From the NCBI GenBank assembly GCA_963816975.1, contig CAWFMD010000006.1:1426001-1490000 (forward strand): DNA of 64,000 bases, read 5' to 3'. Within the stretch, counting starts at the first letter, position 1; each line of letters begins with the position of its first letter. Positions 23,949 through 33,581 of this stretch are shown here, one piece after another. The translations under genes were made by a program, and so were the position numbers. The notes under the pieces are model-generated. The model saw nothing but the letters and a program-made list of their open reading frames with translations. It was not told the origin of the DNA and made no database searches. The DNA comes from DASRIA01 sp963816975. Its GTDB lineage: Bacteria > Actinomycetota > Thermoleophilia > Solirubrobacterales > JBBDJG01.

Positions 23949-26197
23949 TCTGCCCCCGCCTGGATCGCCTTGGCAAGTTCCACCTCCGGCGTTGGCACGT
24001 CGAACACGAAGTCCTCCGGCAGGTCCCAGAACTCACGGAACTCCCGTGCCCAGCGCTCCGACAGCTGCATCGACTCGGCGTACATGCGCTGCGCGGGCCC
24101 GATCATGTCGCGGTCGAGGATGCGCTGCCGCTCGCTCCGCATCCACTCGCGCACCGGCACGGCGTGCTTGGCCCGCGCCCGCCGGGCCGCCGTGCGGCGC
24201 CGCTTCGTGGCCTTGGCGTCGCCGGGGACGACTCCGTACACCTGCTCCGCGTAGCGCGGCAGCAGGAAGTCGCCCTCGATGTCCTCCATCACGGACCCGT
24301 ACGGCCGCTCCAGTGGGTCGCCCACCCCGGCCGCCCCGCGGAACATGCACAGGTAGAGGTCGCCCTGCGAGTACACCTCCGGGAGCGTCGTGGTCTCGAT
24401 GTCGAACAGGTGCTCGCCGGCAATATCGCGCAGCAGCGCCGAGTCGGCGGGGTCCGGCTCGTGCAGTGGGAACGGCTCGCCCCGCTCCGCCTTCGCCAGC
24501 AGGTCGGCGCCGCGCACGTTGTGGCGGTAGCCGGTCGCCCCCGGGTAGCCGCCCCACAGCCCGGCCTGGATGAACACGCGTCCGTGGCCGATGTTCTGCA
24601 TCTCGTAGAAGGGCGTCTTCCATGCCAGCCGCAGGCACTCGTACCCGGATCCGCCGCGATGGCGCCCCGGCCCCGCGGTGTTCGGCTTCACGCGCTGGCT
24701 GAGGTACAGGAACGGCTCGATCAGCTCCCACATCTCCATGTCGCCCATGTCGCCCTCGGGGTTCCACATGGCCGCCGCGTAGTCGAGTCCGTCGAGGATC
24801 ATCTTCGCCCCGCCGCCCACGCACGAGAGGCCGAAGTTGGTGGTCGCCGACTGGCGGCCGTACTGGTCGATGCCGCCGCCCTGGAACGCATTTGCCGTGA
24901 GCGCGTAGGGCGCCAGCACCTCCTCCACGAAGCCCCGAGCCTGCAGCGCGCGCGACAACGACTTGATGAAGCCCGTGTAAGAGGGAATCAGGAAGAACCA
25001 CGCGTTGCCGGTCGACGCCTGCGGGTTGGAGTGGTTCGACCACGTGCCGGGCGGGAAGTTCGCGCGCAGGCCGAGGTACGCGCCGTCGTTCACCTTGTCG
25101 TTGCAGATCAGCGTCTGGGTGAGCTGCACCCAGAGCGCACCCTGCATCGAGGAGGGCGTGCAGTTCGCGGAGTGGTAGCCCCATGCGGACGCACCGTCGT
25201 AGTCGAGCTCCATCACTCCGTCGCGGGTGATCCGCAGTTCCACCGGAGCGTGCATCAGCGTGTCCTTGCGCGCGTAGCTCGGCAACTGTTCTTCCTTGCC
25301 GAACATCAGCTCCGTGAATGCCGGCGCGCGGTAGCGGCCCGGCACGGTGAGCTGGCGCAGGCGGCTCTTGAAGGCGCGGCGGCCGTCCTCGATCACCTCA
25401 CGGATGAACTGCTTGTAGGTGCCGATCCCCTCTTCGAGGACCACTCGCTCGACCGCCTCGCGGATCATGTGGCAGCCGGCCAGGCGCGTCTTCTCGTCGA
25501 GCGTCCAGTACATCGGGGTGCGCGTGCCCTTGAGGCCGGCCAGCACGTGGTCGCGCCACAACTCGTCGCGGGAGCCGATCTTCTTCGCGGGCAGGTCGAT
25601 GCCGTCCTCGAAGCGCGAGATCGGGCCCACCGGTACGGACCCGGGAGTCTTGGCCCCGATGTCGATCTCGTGCGTGACGCCGCCCGCCCAGCCGATCAGC
25701 TCGCCCTCCCAGAAGATCGGGACGATCGTCTGCACGTCGGCGTTGTGCACGTCACCGATCATCGCGTCGTTGTTGGTGAAGATGTCGCCCGGCGCGATGC
25801 CGGGGTTGTCCTCGTATCCCTGGCGGATCATGTACTTGATCGCGTCCGACATGGTGTGGACGTGCACGATGATCCCGGTGGACAGTGCGACCGAGTCGCC
25901 CTCCGGCGTGTAGAGCGCGAAGCACAGTTCCCCGATCTCCTTGACGATCGGTGACGCGGAGATGTTGAGCGCGGTCTCGCGCGCGGTCACGAGGCCGCCG
26001 CGCAGGCGGGAGAACAGCTTTTCGAAGCGGATCGGCTCGTCGGACTTCAGCGCCAGTTCGTCCATCCCGAAGTAGCGGCCGGTCTCGCCGAACAGCCGCT
26101 CCGACTCGTGCAGCATCTCGAGCGCGGTCTGACCGTCCCACCCGATCGGCGCGTCCTCGCGCGGCTCCAGCTCACGTGTGCGATCGACGACTGCCAT
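23945..26197 (-). CDS. acxB: Acetone carboxylase alpha subunit (HyuB-type)
   Basis: 750 aa, hydantoinase B/oxoprolinase family, full length for AcxB. Key stretches: FTNNDAMIGDVHNADVQ, WAGGVTHEIDIGAKTPG (metal-site region), and the C-terminal VYGVVPGDAKATKRRR. In the characterised enzyme this subunit holds the Mn-containing carboxylation site, which receives phosphorylated acetone and bicarbonate from the beta subunit. Start ATG 26197 lies 6 bp after the acxA stop. The frame is intact throughout, unlike acxA. Confidence 0.93.
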   Translation of the reverse strand: MAVVDRTRELEPREDAPIGWDGQTALEMLHESERLFGETGRYFGMDELALKSDEPIRFEKLFSRLRGGLVTARETALNISASPIVKEIGELCFALYTPEGDSVALSTGIIVHVHTMSDAIKYMIRQGYEDNPGIAPGDIFTNNDAMIGDVHNADVQTIVPIFWEGELIGWAGGVTHEIDIGAKTPGSVPVGPISRFEDGIDLPAKKIGSRDELWRDHVLAGLKGTRTPMYWTLDEKTRLAGCHMIREAVERVVLEEGIGTYKQFIREVIEDGRRAFKSRLRQLTVPGRYRAPAFTELMFGKEEQLPSYARKDTLMHAPVELRITRDGVMELDYDGASAWGYHSANCTPSSMQGALWVQLTQTLICNDKVNDGAYLGLRANFPPGTWSNHSNPQASTGNAWFFLIPSYTGFIKSLSRALQARGFVEEVLAPYALTANAFQGGGIDQYGRQSATTNFGLSCVGGGAKMILDGLDYAAAMWNPEGDMGDMEMWELIEPFLYLSQRVKPNTAGPGRHRGGSGYECLRLAWKTPFYEMQNIGHGRVFIQAGLWGGYPGATGYRHNVRGADLLAKAERGEPFPLHEPDPADSALLRDIAGEHLFDIETTTLPEVYSQGDLYLCMFRGAAGVGDPLERPYGSVMEDIEGDFLLPRYAEQVYGVVPGDAKATKRRRTAARRARAKHAVPVREWMRSERQRILDRDMIGPAQRMYAESMQLSERWAREFREFWDLPEDFVFDVPTPEVELAKAIQAGAE

Positions 26198-26203
26198 TGC
26201 GCC

Positions 26204-28397
26204 TCAGCCCCCTTCGACTGTCTCGAGATGAAAGATGCGGTGCCCGTCCAGCCGTGCGCGGCGCCCCGGCGGGATCGCGAACGTGTCTGCGGGCGACTCG
26301 ATCACGGCGGGTCCGGCCACCACCTGGCCGGCCTTGATCTGGTCCTGTTCGTAGAGCGGGGTCTCGACCCAGCCGTCGCTCCACCAGACCGCCCGGCTGC
26401 CCTTCGTGGGCGGCTCCCCGCCGACCTCGGGCTCATCCGGCAGCGCGGGCTTCTCGACCTCGGCGGAGCCGGTCACGATCACGTTCGTGACGAGGTAGCC
26501 CAGCTCGGGAGAGCGCGCCGAGCGCGCGTAGAGCTTCCCGTATGAGTCCTCGAACGCGGCGATCAGCGCGTCGACGTGTGCGGCCTCCGTGATCTCCTGG
26601 TGGGGCGAATGGATCTCGAGGTCGTTCAGCTGCCCGTAGTACTGCATGCGCGCGTAGTGACGGAACGTGATGTCGGCCTCCGCCACGCCCGACTTGGCGA
26701 ACTCCTCGACGACGCGCTCGCGCAGCATCTGCCAGCCGCCGTCGATCATCATGCCCACGCCGAGTCGCTGGTCGGAGTCCGCGCCCGGCTCGATCGGCAG
26801 GTCGAGTGTGAGGTCGTAGCGGTAGGCGAAGTCGCCGCACGCGCAGCCGAAGGCGGAGAAGCCCGCGGCCCAGGCGGGCACCATCACGTCGCGGTACGGG
26901 ACACCGGCGGTGTAGCCCGCCACGTGCAGCGGCCCGCCGCCGCCGTAACAGAGCAGCGCATAGTCGACCGGGGAATAGCCCTTGCCGAGCACCTGCGCGA
27001 CGGCCTGGTACTTGAGGGTCTCGTCGAACAGCTCGATGATCCCGGCGGCGGCCTGCTCGACGCTCGAGGCCCAGCGGCGCGGCGATCTGCTCCGCGATTC
27101 CCGCCCGCGCGCGCTCATGGTCGAGCTGCACGTAGCCGCCCAGGAAATAGTCCGGGTTGACGCGCCCCAGCACGAGGTTCAGGTCGGTCACGGAGGGTGT
27201 GTCGAGGCCGCCCTGGACCCAGGACATGCCGATCGCAGCGCCCGCCGAGTCCGGTCCCAGCTCGGGCCGGCCGGAGTGCGGGTCGATTCGCACGAACGAG
27301 CCCGTCCCGGCTCCGATCGAATCCACCTGCACGAGCGGCAGGTTGAGCAGGAAGCGGCCGATGTCGGGGATCTGGCGGATGTTGAACTCGCCGTCGGTGA
27401 TCAGCGCGATGTCGAAGCTCGTGCCCCCGATGTCGGTGCACACGATGTTGCGGGCCGAGAGGGCGCCCGACCCGTTGGTGGACGACGCCTCGTCCGCGAG
27501 GTAGCGGGCGCCGATCACTCCCCCGATCGGGCCCGAGATCAGGGTGCGCGCCAGCTCCTTTGCGTCGATCGAGATGGTGCCGCCGTGCGCGGCCATGATC
27601 CGCAGGTCGAAGTTGGCGCCGGCCTGCTTGGTGGCGTCGCGCACCTTCTCGAGCTGCTCGCGCGACGGCTCGGCCGCGTAGGCCTCGATCAGGGTGGAGT
27701 TGAGCCGCGGAAAGTCGCGGCGCATCGGGTACAGGTCCGATGACGCGAACACCGGCATGTCCGGCGCAACCTCGCCGATGATCTCGACGATCCGCTGCTC
27801 GTGCGATGCGTTGCGGTAGCTGTACAGCAGGTTGACGACGATTCCCTCGACGCCGGCCGCGGCCAGCTCCGTCGCGGCGGCGCGGGCCTCGTCCTCGTAC
27901 AGGGGGATCGCCTCGTCACCGAACAGGTCGACGCGGCCGCGCACGCCGTGTACCAGCTCGCGCGGCACGAGCGGCTCGTTGTGGTGGTGCGTGGCGACGT
28001 GCAGACGGTCCGAGTACGAGTAGCCCAGGTAGGTCTGGATCCCGCGCTCGAGCCGCAGGGAGTCCTCCATCCCGGCGGTCACGATCAGTCCCACCCGGCG
28101 GCCCTTGCGCTCCAGCAGGCGGTTCAGCATCGCGGTTCCCGAATAGATGCCGGAGACCACGTTCGGCAGCGCGGTTTCCGCCTCGAGGTCCCAGTAGTCG
28201 AGCGCGTCGCGGGTGGACGCCATGAACCCGACGGCCTCGTCGGAGGGCGTGGTCTGAGCCTTGCCCACGACGAAGTCGCCCCGGCGGTCGACGATGAACG
28301 TGTCCGTCATCGTCCCGCCCGCGTCGATCGCGAGCACGCGCGGCTCGCGCCCGTCTAGGCCATTCCCACCAGGCAACCCCTGCACCTCTCCATCCAC
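26204..28397 (-). CDS. acxA: Acetone carboxylase beta subunit (HyuA-type), frameshifted
   Basis: Hydantoinase A/oxoprolinase family subunit that activates acetone and bicarbonate with ATP. N-terminal nucleotide-binding motif AIDAGGTMTDTFIVD and second motif CTDIGGTSFDIALI are in one frame (28397 to about 27065). The rest, from SVEQAAAGIIELFDETLKYQ to the stop, is one frame over. One extra base around 27061-27072 explains the break; removing it joins PLGL to SVEQAA as in homologues. Both halves are otherwise well conserved and acxB/acxC are intact, so a sequencing error is likelier than inactivation. The start is uncertain: GTG 28397 is used. An ATG 8 nt from a TATTGT box at 28402-28407 is out of frame, so a further indel near the start is possible. 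Confidence 0.85.
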
Positions 28398-28488
28398 CGG
28401 GACAATACGCCGTCTGACGCCCTGGGGAAACTGTCCGGCAGTTCAGTCCCGGGAAGGTGGGACCGATACCGGACGTGGTCCGTGCCCG

Positions 28489-28494
28489 TACTCT
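28489..28494 (+). promoter_or_regulatory. Leaderless-type -10 element of the subtilase gene
   Basis: TACTCT, 8 nt, then ATG 28503; no Shine-Dalgarno sequence. The 105-bp gap is shared with the divergent acxA promoter. Confidence 0.45.
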
Positions 28495-28502
28495 GGAATG
28501 GA

Positions 28503-30152
28503 ATGATCCTTCGCCTTTCGCTGGCCGTGACGGCGCTGGTCGCGCTGAGCCCCGGGTTCGCGCTCGCTGATGACCGCGGCAGTGTCCCGGGCCGCGCGCT
28601 CGTGCTCCTGGAGCGCGCCGCCCCGGGCGCGTCCGCCTCCGCGCGGCGGTCGGTGCGGGCCGCGGCGTCGGCGGTGATCGCGCGCCATGGCCTGCGCCGC
28701 GCACGCCCCGACGTGCCGCAGGTGGGCGTGATCAGCGTGCGGATCCCGCCGCGCACCACGCTTGCCGGCCTGCGCCGGCGCCTGGCCGCGGACCCGCGCG
28801 TGGCCACCGTCGAGCGCGAGGTACGCCACGCGGCGCGCTTGGTGCCGAACGACCCGGCGCTGACGGCGGTCGACCCGTTGCTGGCCCGCGAGTACCAGTG
28901 GTACCTGCGCCAGCAGGGGTTTCCCGCGGCCTGGGACCTGAGCCGCGGGACCGGCGCCGTGGTGGGCATCATCGACTCCGGCATCGACGCCGGGCATCCC
29001 GACCTCGGCCCCAAGATCAGGTCCGCACACGACCACGACGCAACCTCGACCGGCATCGGCGACGAGGTCGGGCACGGGACGCACGTGAGCGGCCTCGCGT
29101 GTGGTGCGCCCGACAACGGGTTCGGCATCGCGGGCGCCGGGCTCGATTGTCAGCTGATCCTGGAAAAGAGCGACCTCACCAGTTCCAGCGTGATCGCCTC
29201 ACTGGTCGACGCTGCCCGCTTGGGCGCCGGGGTGATCAACATGAGCTTCGGGGGCGGGCGCCTCAGCAACGGGGAGTACCGCGCGTTGCGCTACGCGCTG
29301 CGCAAGGACGTGGTCCTGATCGCGGCCGCGGCCGACTCGCCGATTCCCGACCAGGGACATCCGGCCAAGGATCTGCAGCCGACCGGGACCGGCCGCAACA
29401 TCAAGCAGGGCGTGGGCTTGGTCGTGACCGCGGCCGAGCCGTCGGGCGGGCGGGCGTCGTTCGCGGGGCGGGGCTCGCAGATCTCGCTGGCGGCGATGGG
29501 AGACACCGGCACGCGTGAAGGCGGCATCTTCTCCAGCTTCCCGGCGAATCCGACCCAGATCGAGACGGGCGGCTCCAACCCGCCCGGCCCGCCGTGTCCG
29601 ACCTGCCGTACGACCTTCAACGGCGACGCCCGTTTCGCCTACCTGTCCGGCACGTCGATGGCGGCTCCCCAGGTGGCCGGAGCCGTTGCCCTGGTCCGCG
29701 CGGCGAACCCGCGCCTACGTCGCGCCGCGGTGGTGCGCATCATGAAGCAGACCGCGACGCGGGCCGCGGGCGGGTGGACGACCGAGCTCGGCTGGGGAAT
29801 CCTGAACGCCGGTGCCGCCGTGCAGCGGGCGGTGCAGTTCGCGGCCGACACGGTCGCGCCCAGGACCAGCCGTCGCGGCGGTCGCCGCCGCAGCGTGCGT
29901 CGGCGGTTCACCCTGAAATGGCGCGGCCGGGACCTGGCTCCGCCCGGCGTCGCCGCCGCCGGCATCGAGTCATATTCCGTCTATGCGCGCCGCGGCACGC
30001 GCTACAAGCTGATCGCCGTCACGACGAACACCAGTTACCGCCTCCGCGGCCGGCGGGGCAAGCGCTACACCTTCGCTGTGCGTGCCCGGGATCTGGCCGG
30101 CAACCTCGAGCCCACGCGCCGCGCGCGCTTCGTGATCCGGGTGCGGCGCTAA
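28503..30152 (+). CDS. Secreted S8 family serine protease (subtilase)
   Basis: 549 aa. Signal peptide (LSLAVTALVALSPGFALA), an inhibitor I9-like propeptide (about 25-115), catalytic domain with D158 (IIDSGID), H191 (GHGTHVSG) and S385 (GTSMAAPQ), and a C-terminal fibronectin III-like domain (KWRGRDL, YSVYARRG, FAVRARDLAGN). The oxyanion-hole Asn, normally in an AAGN motif, is replaced: the strand reads LIAAAADSP. CPTC in the catalytic domain suggests a disulfide or metal site. ATG 28503 is used because it begins the signal peptide; the GTG at 28482 lies upstream of the -10 element. Confidence 0.88.
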   Translation: MILRLSLAVTALVALSPGFALADDRGSVPGRALVLLERAAPGASASARRSVRAAASAVIARHGLRRARPDVPQVGVISVRIPPRTTLAGLRRRLAADPRVATVEREVRHAARLVPNDPALTAVDPLLAREYQWYLRQQGFPAAWDLSRGTGAVVGIIDSGIDAGHPDLGPKIRSAHDHDATSTGIGDEVGHGTHVSGLACGAPDNGFGIAGAGLDCQLILEKSDLTSSSVIASLVDAARLGAGVINMSFGGGRLSNGEYRALRYALRKDVVLIAAAADSPIPDQGHPAKDLQPTGTGRNIKQGVGLVVTAAEPSGGRASFAGRGSQISLAAMGDTGTREGGIFSSFPANPTQIETGGSNPPGPPCPTCRTTFNGDARFAYLSGTSMAAPQVAGAVALVRAANPRLRRAAVVRIMKQTATRAAGGWTTELGWGILNAGAAVQRAVQFAADTVAPRTSRRGGRRRSVRRRFTLKWRGRDLAPPGVAAAGIESYSVYARRGTRYKLIAVTTNTSYRLRGRRGKRYTFAVRARDLAGNLEPTRRARFVIRVRR

Positions 30153-30185
30153 GGCTGCGGCGAGTGGCCGCGGCCAGGCCGCCTC

Positions 30186-30191
30186 TAAACT
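30186..30191 (+). promoter_or_regulatory. Leaderless-type -10 element of ispH
   Basis: TAAACT, 7 nt, then ATG 30199. The GGAG between them is too close to the ATG to act as a ribosome site if transcription starts as predicted. Confidence 0.5.
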
Positions 30192-30198
30192 GGAGTCC

Positions 30199-31153
30199 AT
30201 GGCCGGCCCTCGCACGATCCTGCTTGCCGCGCCGCGTGGATACTGCGCGGGCGTCGACCGGGCCGTGCAGACGGTCGAGAAGGCGCTCGACCTGTACGGG
30301 CCACCCGTCTACGTGCGCAAGGAGATCGTCCACAACAAGCACGTGGTGGAGAGCCTCGAGCAGCGCGGCGCGATCTTCGTCGACCAGGAGACCGAGGTGC
30401 CCGAGGGCGAGACCGTCGTGTTCTCGGCCCACGGCGTCGCTCCCTCCGTGCACGCCAATGCGGCGCAACGCTCCCTGAACACCATCGATGCGACCTGCCC
30501 GCTGGTGACCAAGGTGCACGTCGAGGCCCGCAAGTTCGCCGCAGACGGCTACACGATCGTGCTGGTCGGCCACGCGGGCCACGAGGAGGTCGAGGGCACG
30601 ACCGGCGAGGCGCCCGAGCACATCGTGCTGGTCCAGACCGAGGCGGACGCCGAGCGGCTCGAGGTCGACGACCCCGACAAGGTCGCCTTCATCACCCAGA
30701 CGACCCTCTCGGTGGACGAGACGATGAGCATCATCCGCAAGCTGCGCGAGCGCTTCCCGAACATGGTCGGCCCGCGCACCGACGACATCTGTTACGCGAC
30801 CCAGAACCGCCAGGACGCGGTCAAGCAGCTGGCCCCGCGCTGCGACCTGGTGCTCGTGATCGGCTCACGCAACTCCTCGAACTCCAACCGGCTGGTCGAG
30901 GTCGCGCGCCAGCACGGCGCCGCCTCGCACCTGATCGACAACGAGCACGAGGTCAAGGAAGAGTGGCTCGAAGGAGTGGAGACGGTCGGCATCACCTCCG
31001 GGGCGAGCGCGCCCGAGGAGCTGGTCCAGCGGCTGATCGCCTTCTTCCGCGAGCGCGGCGCGCAGGACGGTCTCCGAGCTGGAGGTGACCGAGGAGGACG
31101 TGCGCTTCATGCTCCCCAAGGACATCCGCCAGCTGCTGACCGCGCGCGGCTAG
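30199..31153 (+). CDS. ispH: 4-hydroxy-3-methylbut-2-enyl diphosphate reductase, 3' frameshift
   Basis: Last enzyme of the MEP isoprenoid pathway, converting HMBPP to IPP and DMAPP with a [4Fe-4S] cluster. The three cluster cysteines (GYCAGVDRA, ATCPLVTKVH, ICYATQNRQ), the substrate His (SAHGV) and the SSNSNRL motif are present. After FFRERGAQD the frame goes wrong. Removing one G near 31066-31071 restores the normal tail (VSELEVTEEDVRFMLPKDIR) and a TAG at 31151-31153. As deposited, translation continues to 31218 with an unrelated 40-residue tail. Only the last ~27 residues are affected. The restored stop overlaps the convergent gene's stop. Confidence 0.9.
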
Positions 31154-31800
31154 CTGCGTCTCGCGCGAAGCCGCCGGCTGCTCACGAACAGGACCACGGT
31201 CAGCACCGCCAGCGCTGAAATGACGGCGATTGCCGCCCCTGGGACGCCACCGCCCGAACTGGGCTCCCAGAACAGCGATCCGGTCACCGCCGCGGACTGT
31301 GTGCCGACGGCAATCGGGACGCGCCAGTCGAACACCTTCGTCCGCTTGCCCGCGTCGGTCACCTGCGGCGGAGTGGTGCCCTTCGACATCCAGTGGATAC
31401 GGTGATCGTGGGTCTCGAAGCGCCCGGTCTTGCTCACCACCGACCACCGCGGCTGGGCCTTCGGGCTCGCGTCCTCCGGCACGGGTGTTCCTCCGTAGCG
31501 CTCCTCGTTCAGGTAGTAGGACGGCGACCGCTTGTTGACCTCGACGGTGCCGTCGCTGCGCAGTCGTGCATACGGCTCCCGTTCGTAGCCTCGCACGAGC
31601 ACGGTCCTGCCCGTTCTGTTGATCAGCAGCAGGCGGTCGTCATAGTTGAGCACCTGCACCTCCAGCCCGGCGACGACCGGCTGAACCGCCTTGAACTCCG
31701 AGCGGAAGTCCGGGTTGCCGCCGTGCGCGAGCGCGCCCGGCGCGCATAGCGCCGCCAGCACCATTGCCAGTGTGGCGCCAGGCGGGATCGTGCGTCTCAT
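31150..31800 (-). CDS. Membrane-anchored secreted 'FDWRVP' protein, copper locus B copy
   Basis: 216 aa. Signal peptide (ATLAMVLAALCAPGALA), beta-rich extracytoplasmic domain, one C-terminal transmembrane helix (AAIAVISALAVLTVVLFV) and a basic tail. Paralogue of the protein at 16042-16752, sharing DHRIHxMxKG, PPQVTD and RTKVFDWRVP. The two copies sit in two different copper loci, one with CopC-CopD and one with YcnI-like proteins, which argues that the family belongs to copper handling. The start is 1 bp after the stop of the YcnI-like gene, so it is cotranscribed. Confidence 0.75.
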   Translation of the reverse strand: MRRTIPPGATLAMVLAALCAPGALAHGGNPDFRSEFKAVQPVVAGLEVQVLNYDDRLLLINRTGRTVLVRGYEREPYARLRSDGTVEVNKRSPSYYLNEERYGGTPVPEDASPKAQPRWSVVSKTGRFETHDHRIHWMSKGTTPPQVTDAGKRTKVFDWRVPIAVGTQSAAVTGSLFWEPSSGGGVPGAAIAVISALAVLTVVLFVSSRRLRARRS

Positions 31801-31801
31801 G

Positions 31802-32503
31802 TCAGGTGCGCCGGCGTCGGCGGATCAGCGTCAGCGCGAGTGCCGTGAGTCCGGCCACGAGCGCTGCGATCGAGAGGATCAGCGGCGCCGCGTCGCTGTC
31901 CTCGTCGCTTGTGCCGGTCGCAGTTGTTGCCGGCGCCGTGTTGCTGCCCGCGCCGTTGGTTTCGGACGCGGGCGCCCCCGACTCCGTGTTGATCGCATCG
32001 ACGGGCGTGGCCGACTCGGTGATCGTCGTGCGCGCCGCCGGCGTTTCGCTGTCGGGCGGCCCAATCCAGCGATCCGTCGCGTTTGTGTACTCCTGGATCA
32101 CCTTCCACTCCAGCACGCCTTCCCTGACCGGGTTGCGCGCGATGAACTCGAAGGAGTCGTACTGGCTCGGCGGGATGCGGTTCCCGCTCCAGCGCACGAC
32201 CGCGACGCGGTCGCCCTCCTTCTGGATGCGTACCTTCCAACCAGGTGCCTCGCGCACGAGCAGCGACTCCACCTCGGGCGGTACCCGCAGCGACACGGAC
32301 ACGACGTCCGCGCTGCGCTCACTCGGGACCGTGAGCGTGTAGACCTGCTGTTCGGCCGGCCGCGAGGCCGACGGTTGCACGACGGCATGGCCGAATGCCG
32401 GCGCCGCGCCTGCCGCTACCGCCAGTGCGACCAGGGGGCCGGGAAGCGCGCGCCGTAGCGCGCGCCTCCGGCCGTGCCCCTGTGAGAGGCGTGCTGCTGT
32501 CAC
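31802..32503 (-). CDS. YcnI/DUF1775 copper-binding protein, membrane-anchored
   Basis: 233 aa from GTG 32503, overlapping the upstream stop (GTGA). Signal peptide ends just before HAVVQPSAS, so the mature protein begins with His, the Cu(II) ligand of YcnI-type DUF1775 domains (about 30-160). A Thr/Ser/Ala-rich linker follows, then a C-terminal transmembrane helix (ILSIAALVAGLTALALTLI) and an RRRRR tail. YcnI is a periplasmic copper chaperone encoded with YcnJ (CopC-CopD). Here the CopC-CopD partner is 16 kb away. Confidence 0.87.
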   Translation of the reverse strand: MTAARLSQGHGRRRALRRALPGPLVALAVAAGAAPAFGHAVVQPSASRPAEQQVYTLTVPSERSADVVSVSLRVPPEVESLLVREAPGWKVRIQKEGDRVAVVRWSGNRIPPSQYDSFEFIARNPVREGVLEWKVIQEYTNATDRWIGPPDSETPAARTTITESATPVDAINTESGAPASETNGAGSNTAPATTATGTSDEDSDAAPLILSIAALVAGLTALALTLIRRRRRT

Positions 32504-33090
32504 GCCGGCGGTGCCGTCGTGGTGGTGACGCACGACGCCGGGAACTCGGCGTTGGACGGGCCGGTCCAGGCCACCAGCTCCGGCTTCGCGCGGCGCTGCT
32601 TGCGCTTGCTCAGGCTGTTGAAGCCCTTCACCCGGTAGTACTGATTCACGGGGAAGCAGAGCTTGCCGGCCTGCACCGGGTTCTGGAACCGGATGAAGAA
32701 CTCGCCGAAGAACCCGGGCCTGATGTCCGAGCCCTTCTTCGCGATCCACGAGATCGACGTGATGGCGTAGACAGCCTCGCCCTCGTCGTTCTTCTTACCG
32801 GTGTCCCGCCGCTTCAGGCGAGTGGACCAGTCGCTTTGCTGCTTGACGCTGATCACCTCCTGGAGTGGCGTGGGCACGAACAGCGTGACCTTGTAGGTGT
32901 TCTGCTCGCCCTTCTCGTTGGGCACGCGCAGGACGTACGACGTCCGCGCGGCCGTGAGGGGCGCGGTCTGCGGTTGGAACGGGCTGACCGTGGCGTGGCC
33001 ACCGGCGAGGGTGGGCACCGCGAGCAGCGCGGTTGCCGCCAGCGCGACGCCGAGTCCCAGTTGTCTGACGCTGATTCTGCTCTTCTGCAT
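32500..33090 (-). CDS. YcnI/DUF1775 family secreted protein
   Basis: 196 aa, second DUF1775-type protein in the same operon. The signal peptide (LGLGVALAATALLAVPTLAGG) ends before HATVSPFQ, again giving an N-terminal His. Strands match the family (SYVLRVPNEKGEQNTYKVTLFVP). There is no C-terminal helix, so it should be soluble outside the membrane. One Cys pair (KLCFPV, ASCVTT) may form a disulfide. Two dissimilar YcnI-like proteins side by side suggest a soluble carrier plus an anchored acceptor (inference). Confidence 0.82.
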   Translation of the reverse strand: MQKSRISVRQLGLGVALAATALLAVPTLAGGHATVSPFQPQTAPLTAARTSYVLRVPNEKGEQNTYKVTLFVPTPLQEVISVKQQSDWSTRLKRRDTGKKNDEGEAVYAITSISWIAKKGSDIRPGFFGEFFIRFQNPVQAGKLCFPVNQYYRVKGFNSLSKRKQRRAKPELVAWTGPSNAEFPASCVTTTTAPPA

Positions 33091-33117
33091 GATTTTCTCG
33101 CTCTCCTTGATTTGGGC

Positions 33118-33519
33118 TCAACTCGCGCGGATTGCGAACTTCACGCGGAAGCGCTTGTAGCTGCTGCCGCGCTTCACGCGCCCGGTGAACACGATCTCGT
33201 ACGCGGTCGCCCGCGGGAAGGTGAATCTCTGGGTGCGTTTCGCTTTCCGGTTGAGCACGACGTTGCCCGCCGAGTCGGAGATGCGCATGTAGCAGGCGCA
33301 GTTCCTGAACGAGAACCTGCCCTTTCTGGGCCTGACCTTCGAAACGATGATCCTGGACGTCTGCCCCGAGACCGGCTCGTCGTCGGGCGTGACGTGCATC
33401 GTCACCGAGACGCCCTTGCTCGACTTGGTCTGATGTCCCGGCGCCGTAGAGACGCCGAAGACCAGAAGCATGATTCCCAGGCAGCACGACAGCGTGCTGA
33501 TCCGGCCGATACGGCCCAT
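33118..33519 (-). CDS. Small secreted protein with CxC motif, unknown
   Basis: 133 aa. Hydrophobic N-terminal signal (STLSCCLGIMLLVFGVS), then a beta domain containing VTMHVTPDDEPVSG, FRNCACYMRISDS and strongly basic strands. The fold looks CopC/YtkA-like (all beta, small) but no family is certain. NCACYM provides Cys/Cys/Met that could bind Cu(I) (inference). ATG 33519 is preferred over GTG 33525 because GGAGG lies 8 nt upstream. Located 27 bp before the YcnI-like gene in copper locus B. Confidence 0.65.
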   Translation of the reverse strand: MGRIGRISTLSCCLGIMLLVFGVSTAPGHQTKSSKGVSVTMHVTPDDEPVSGQTSRIIVSKVRPRKGRFSFRNCACYMRISDSAGNVVLNRKAKRTQRFTFPRATAYEIVFTGRVKRGSSYKRFRVKFAIRAS

Positions 33520-33550
33520 GTGCACAACCTCCTCTTGACGTGCAATTTCA

Positions 33551-33569
33551 GCCGCACCGGCGGTGCGGC
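33551..33569. terminator. Intercistronic hairpin, copper locus B
   Basis: GCCGCACC and GGTGCGGC flank a 3-nt loop in the gap between the 33582 stop and the next start at 33519. On the minus strand it follows the membrane-protein gene, so it may attenuate or stabilise its transcript. No T-run. Confidence 0.45.
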
Positions 33570-33581
33570 TTCACATGTCGG

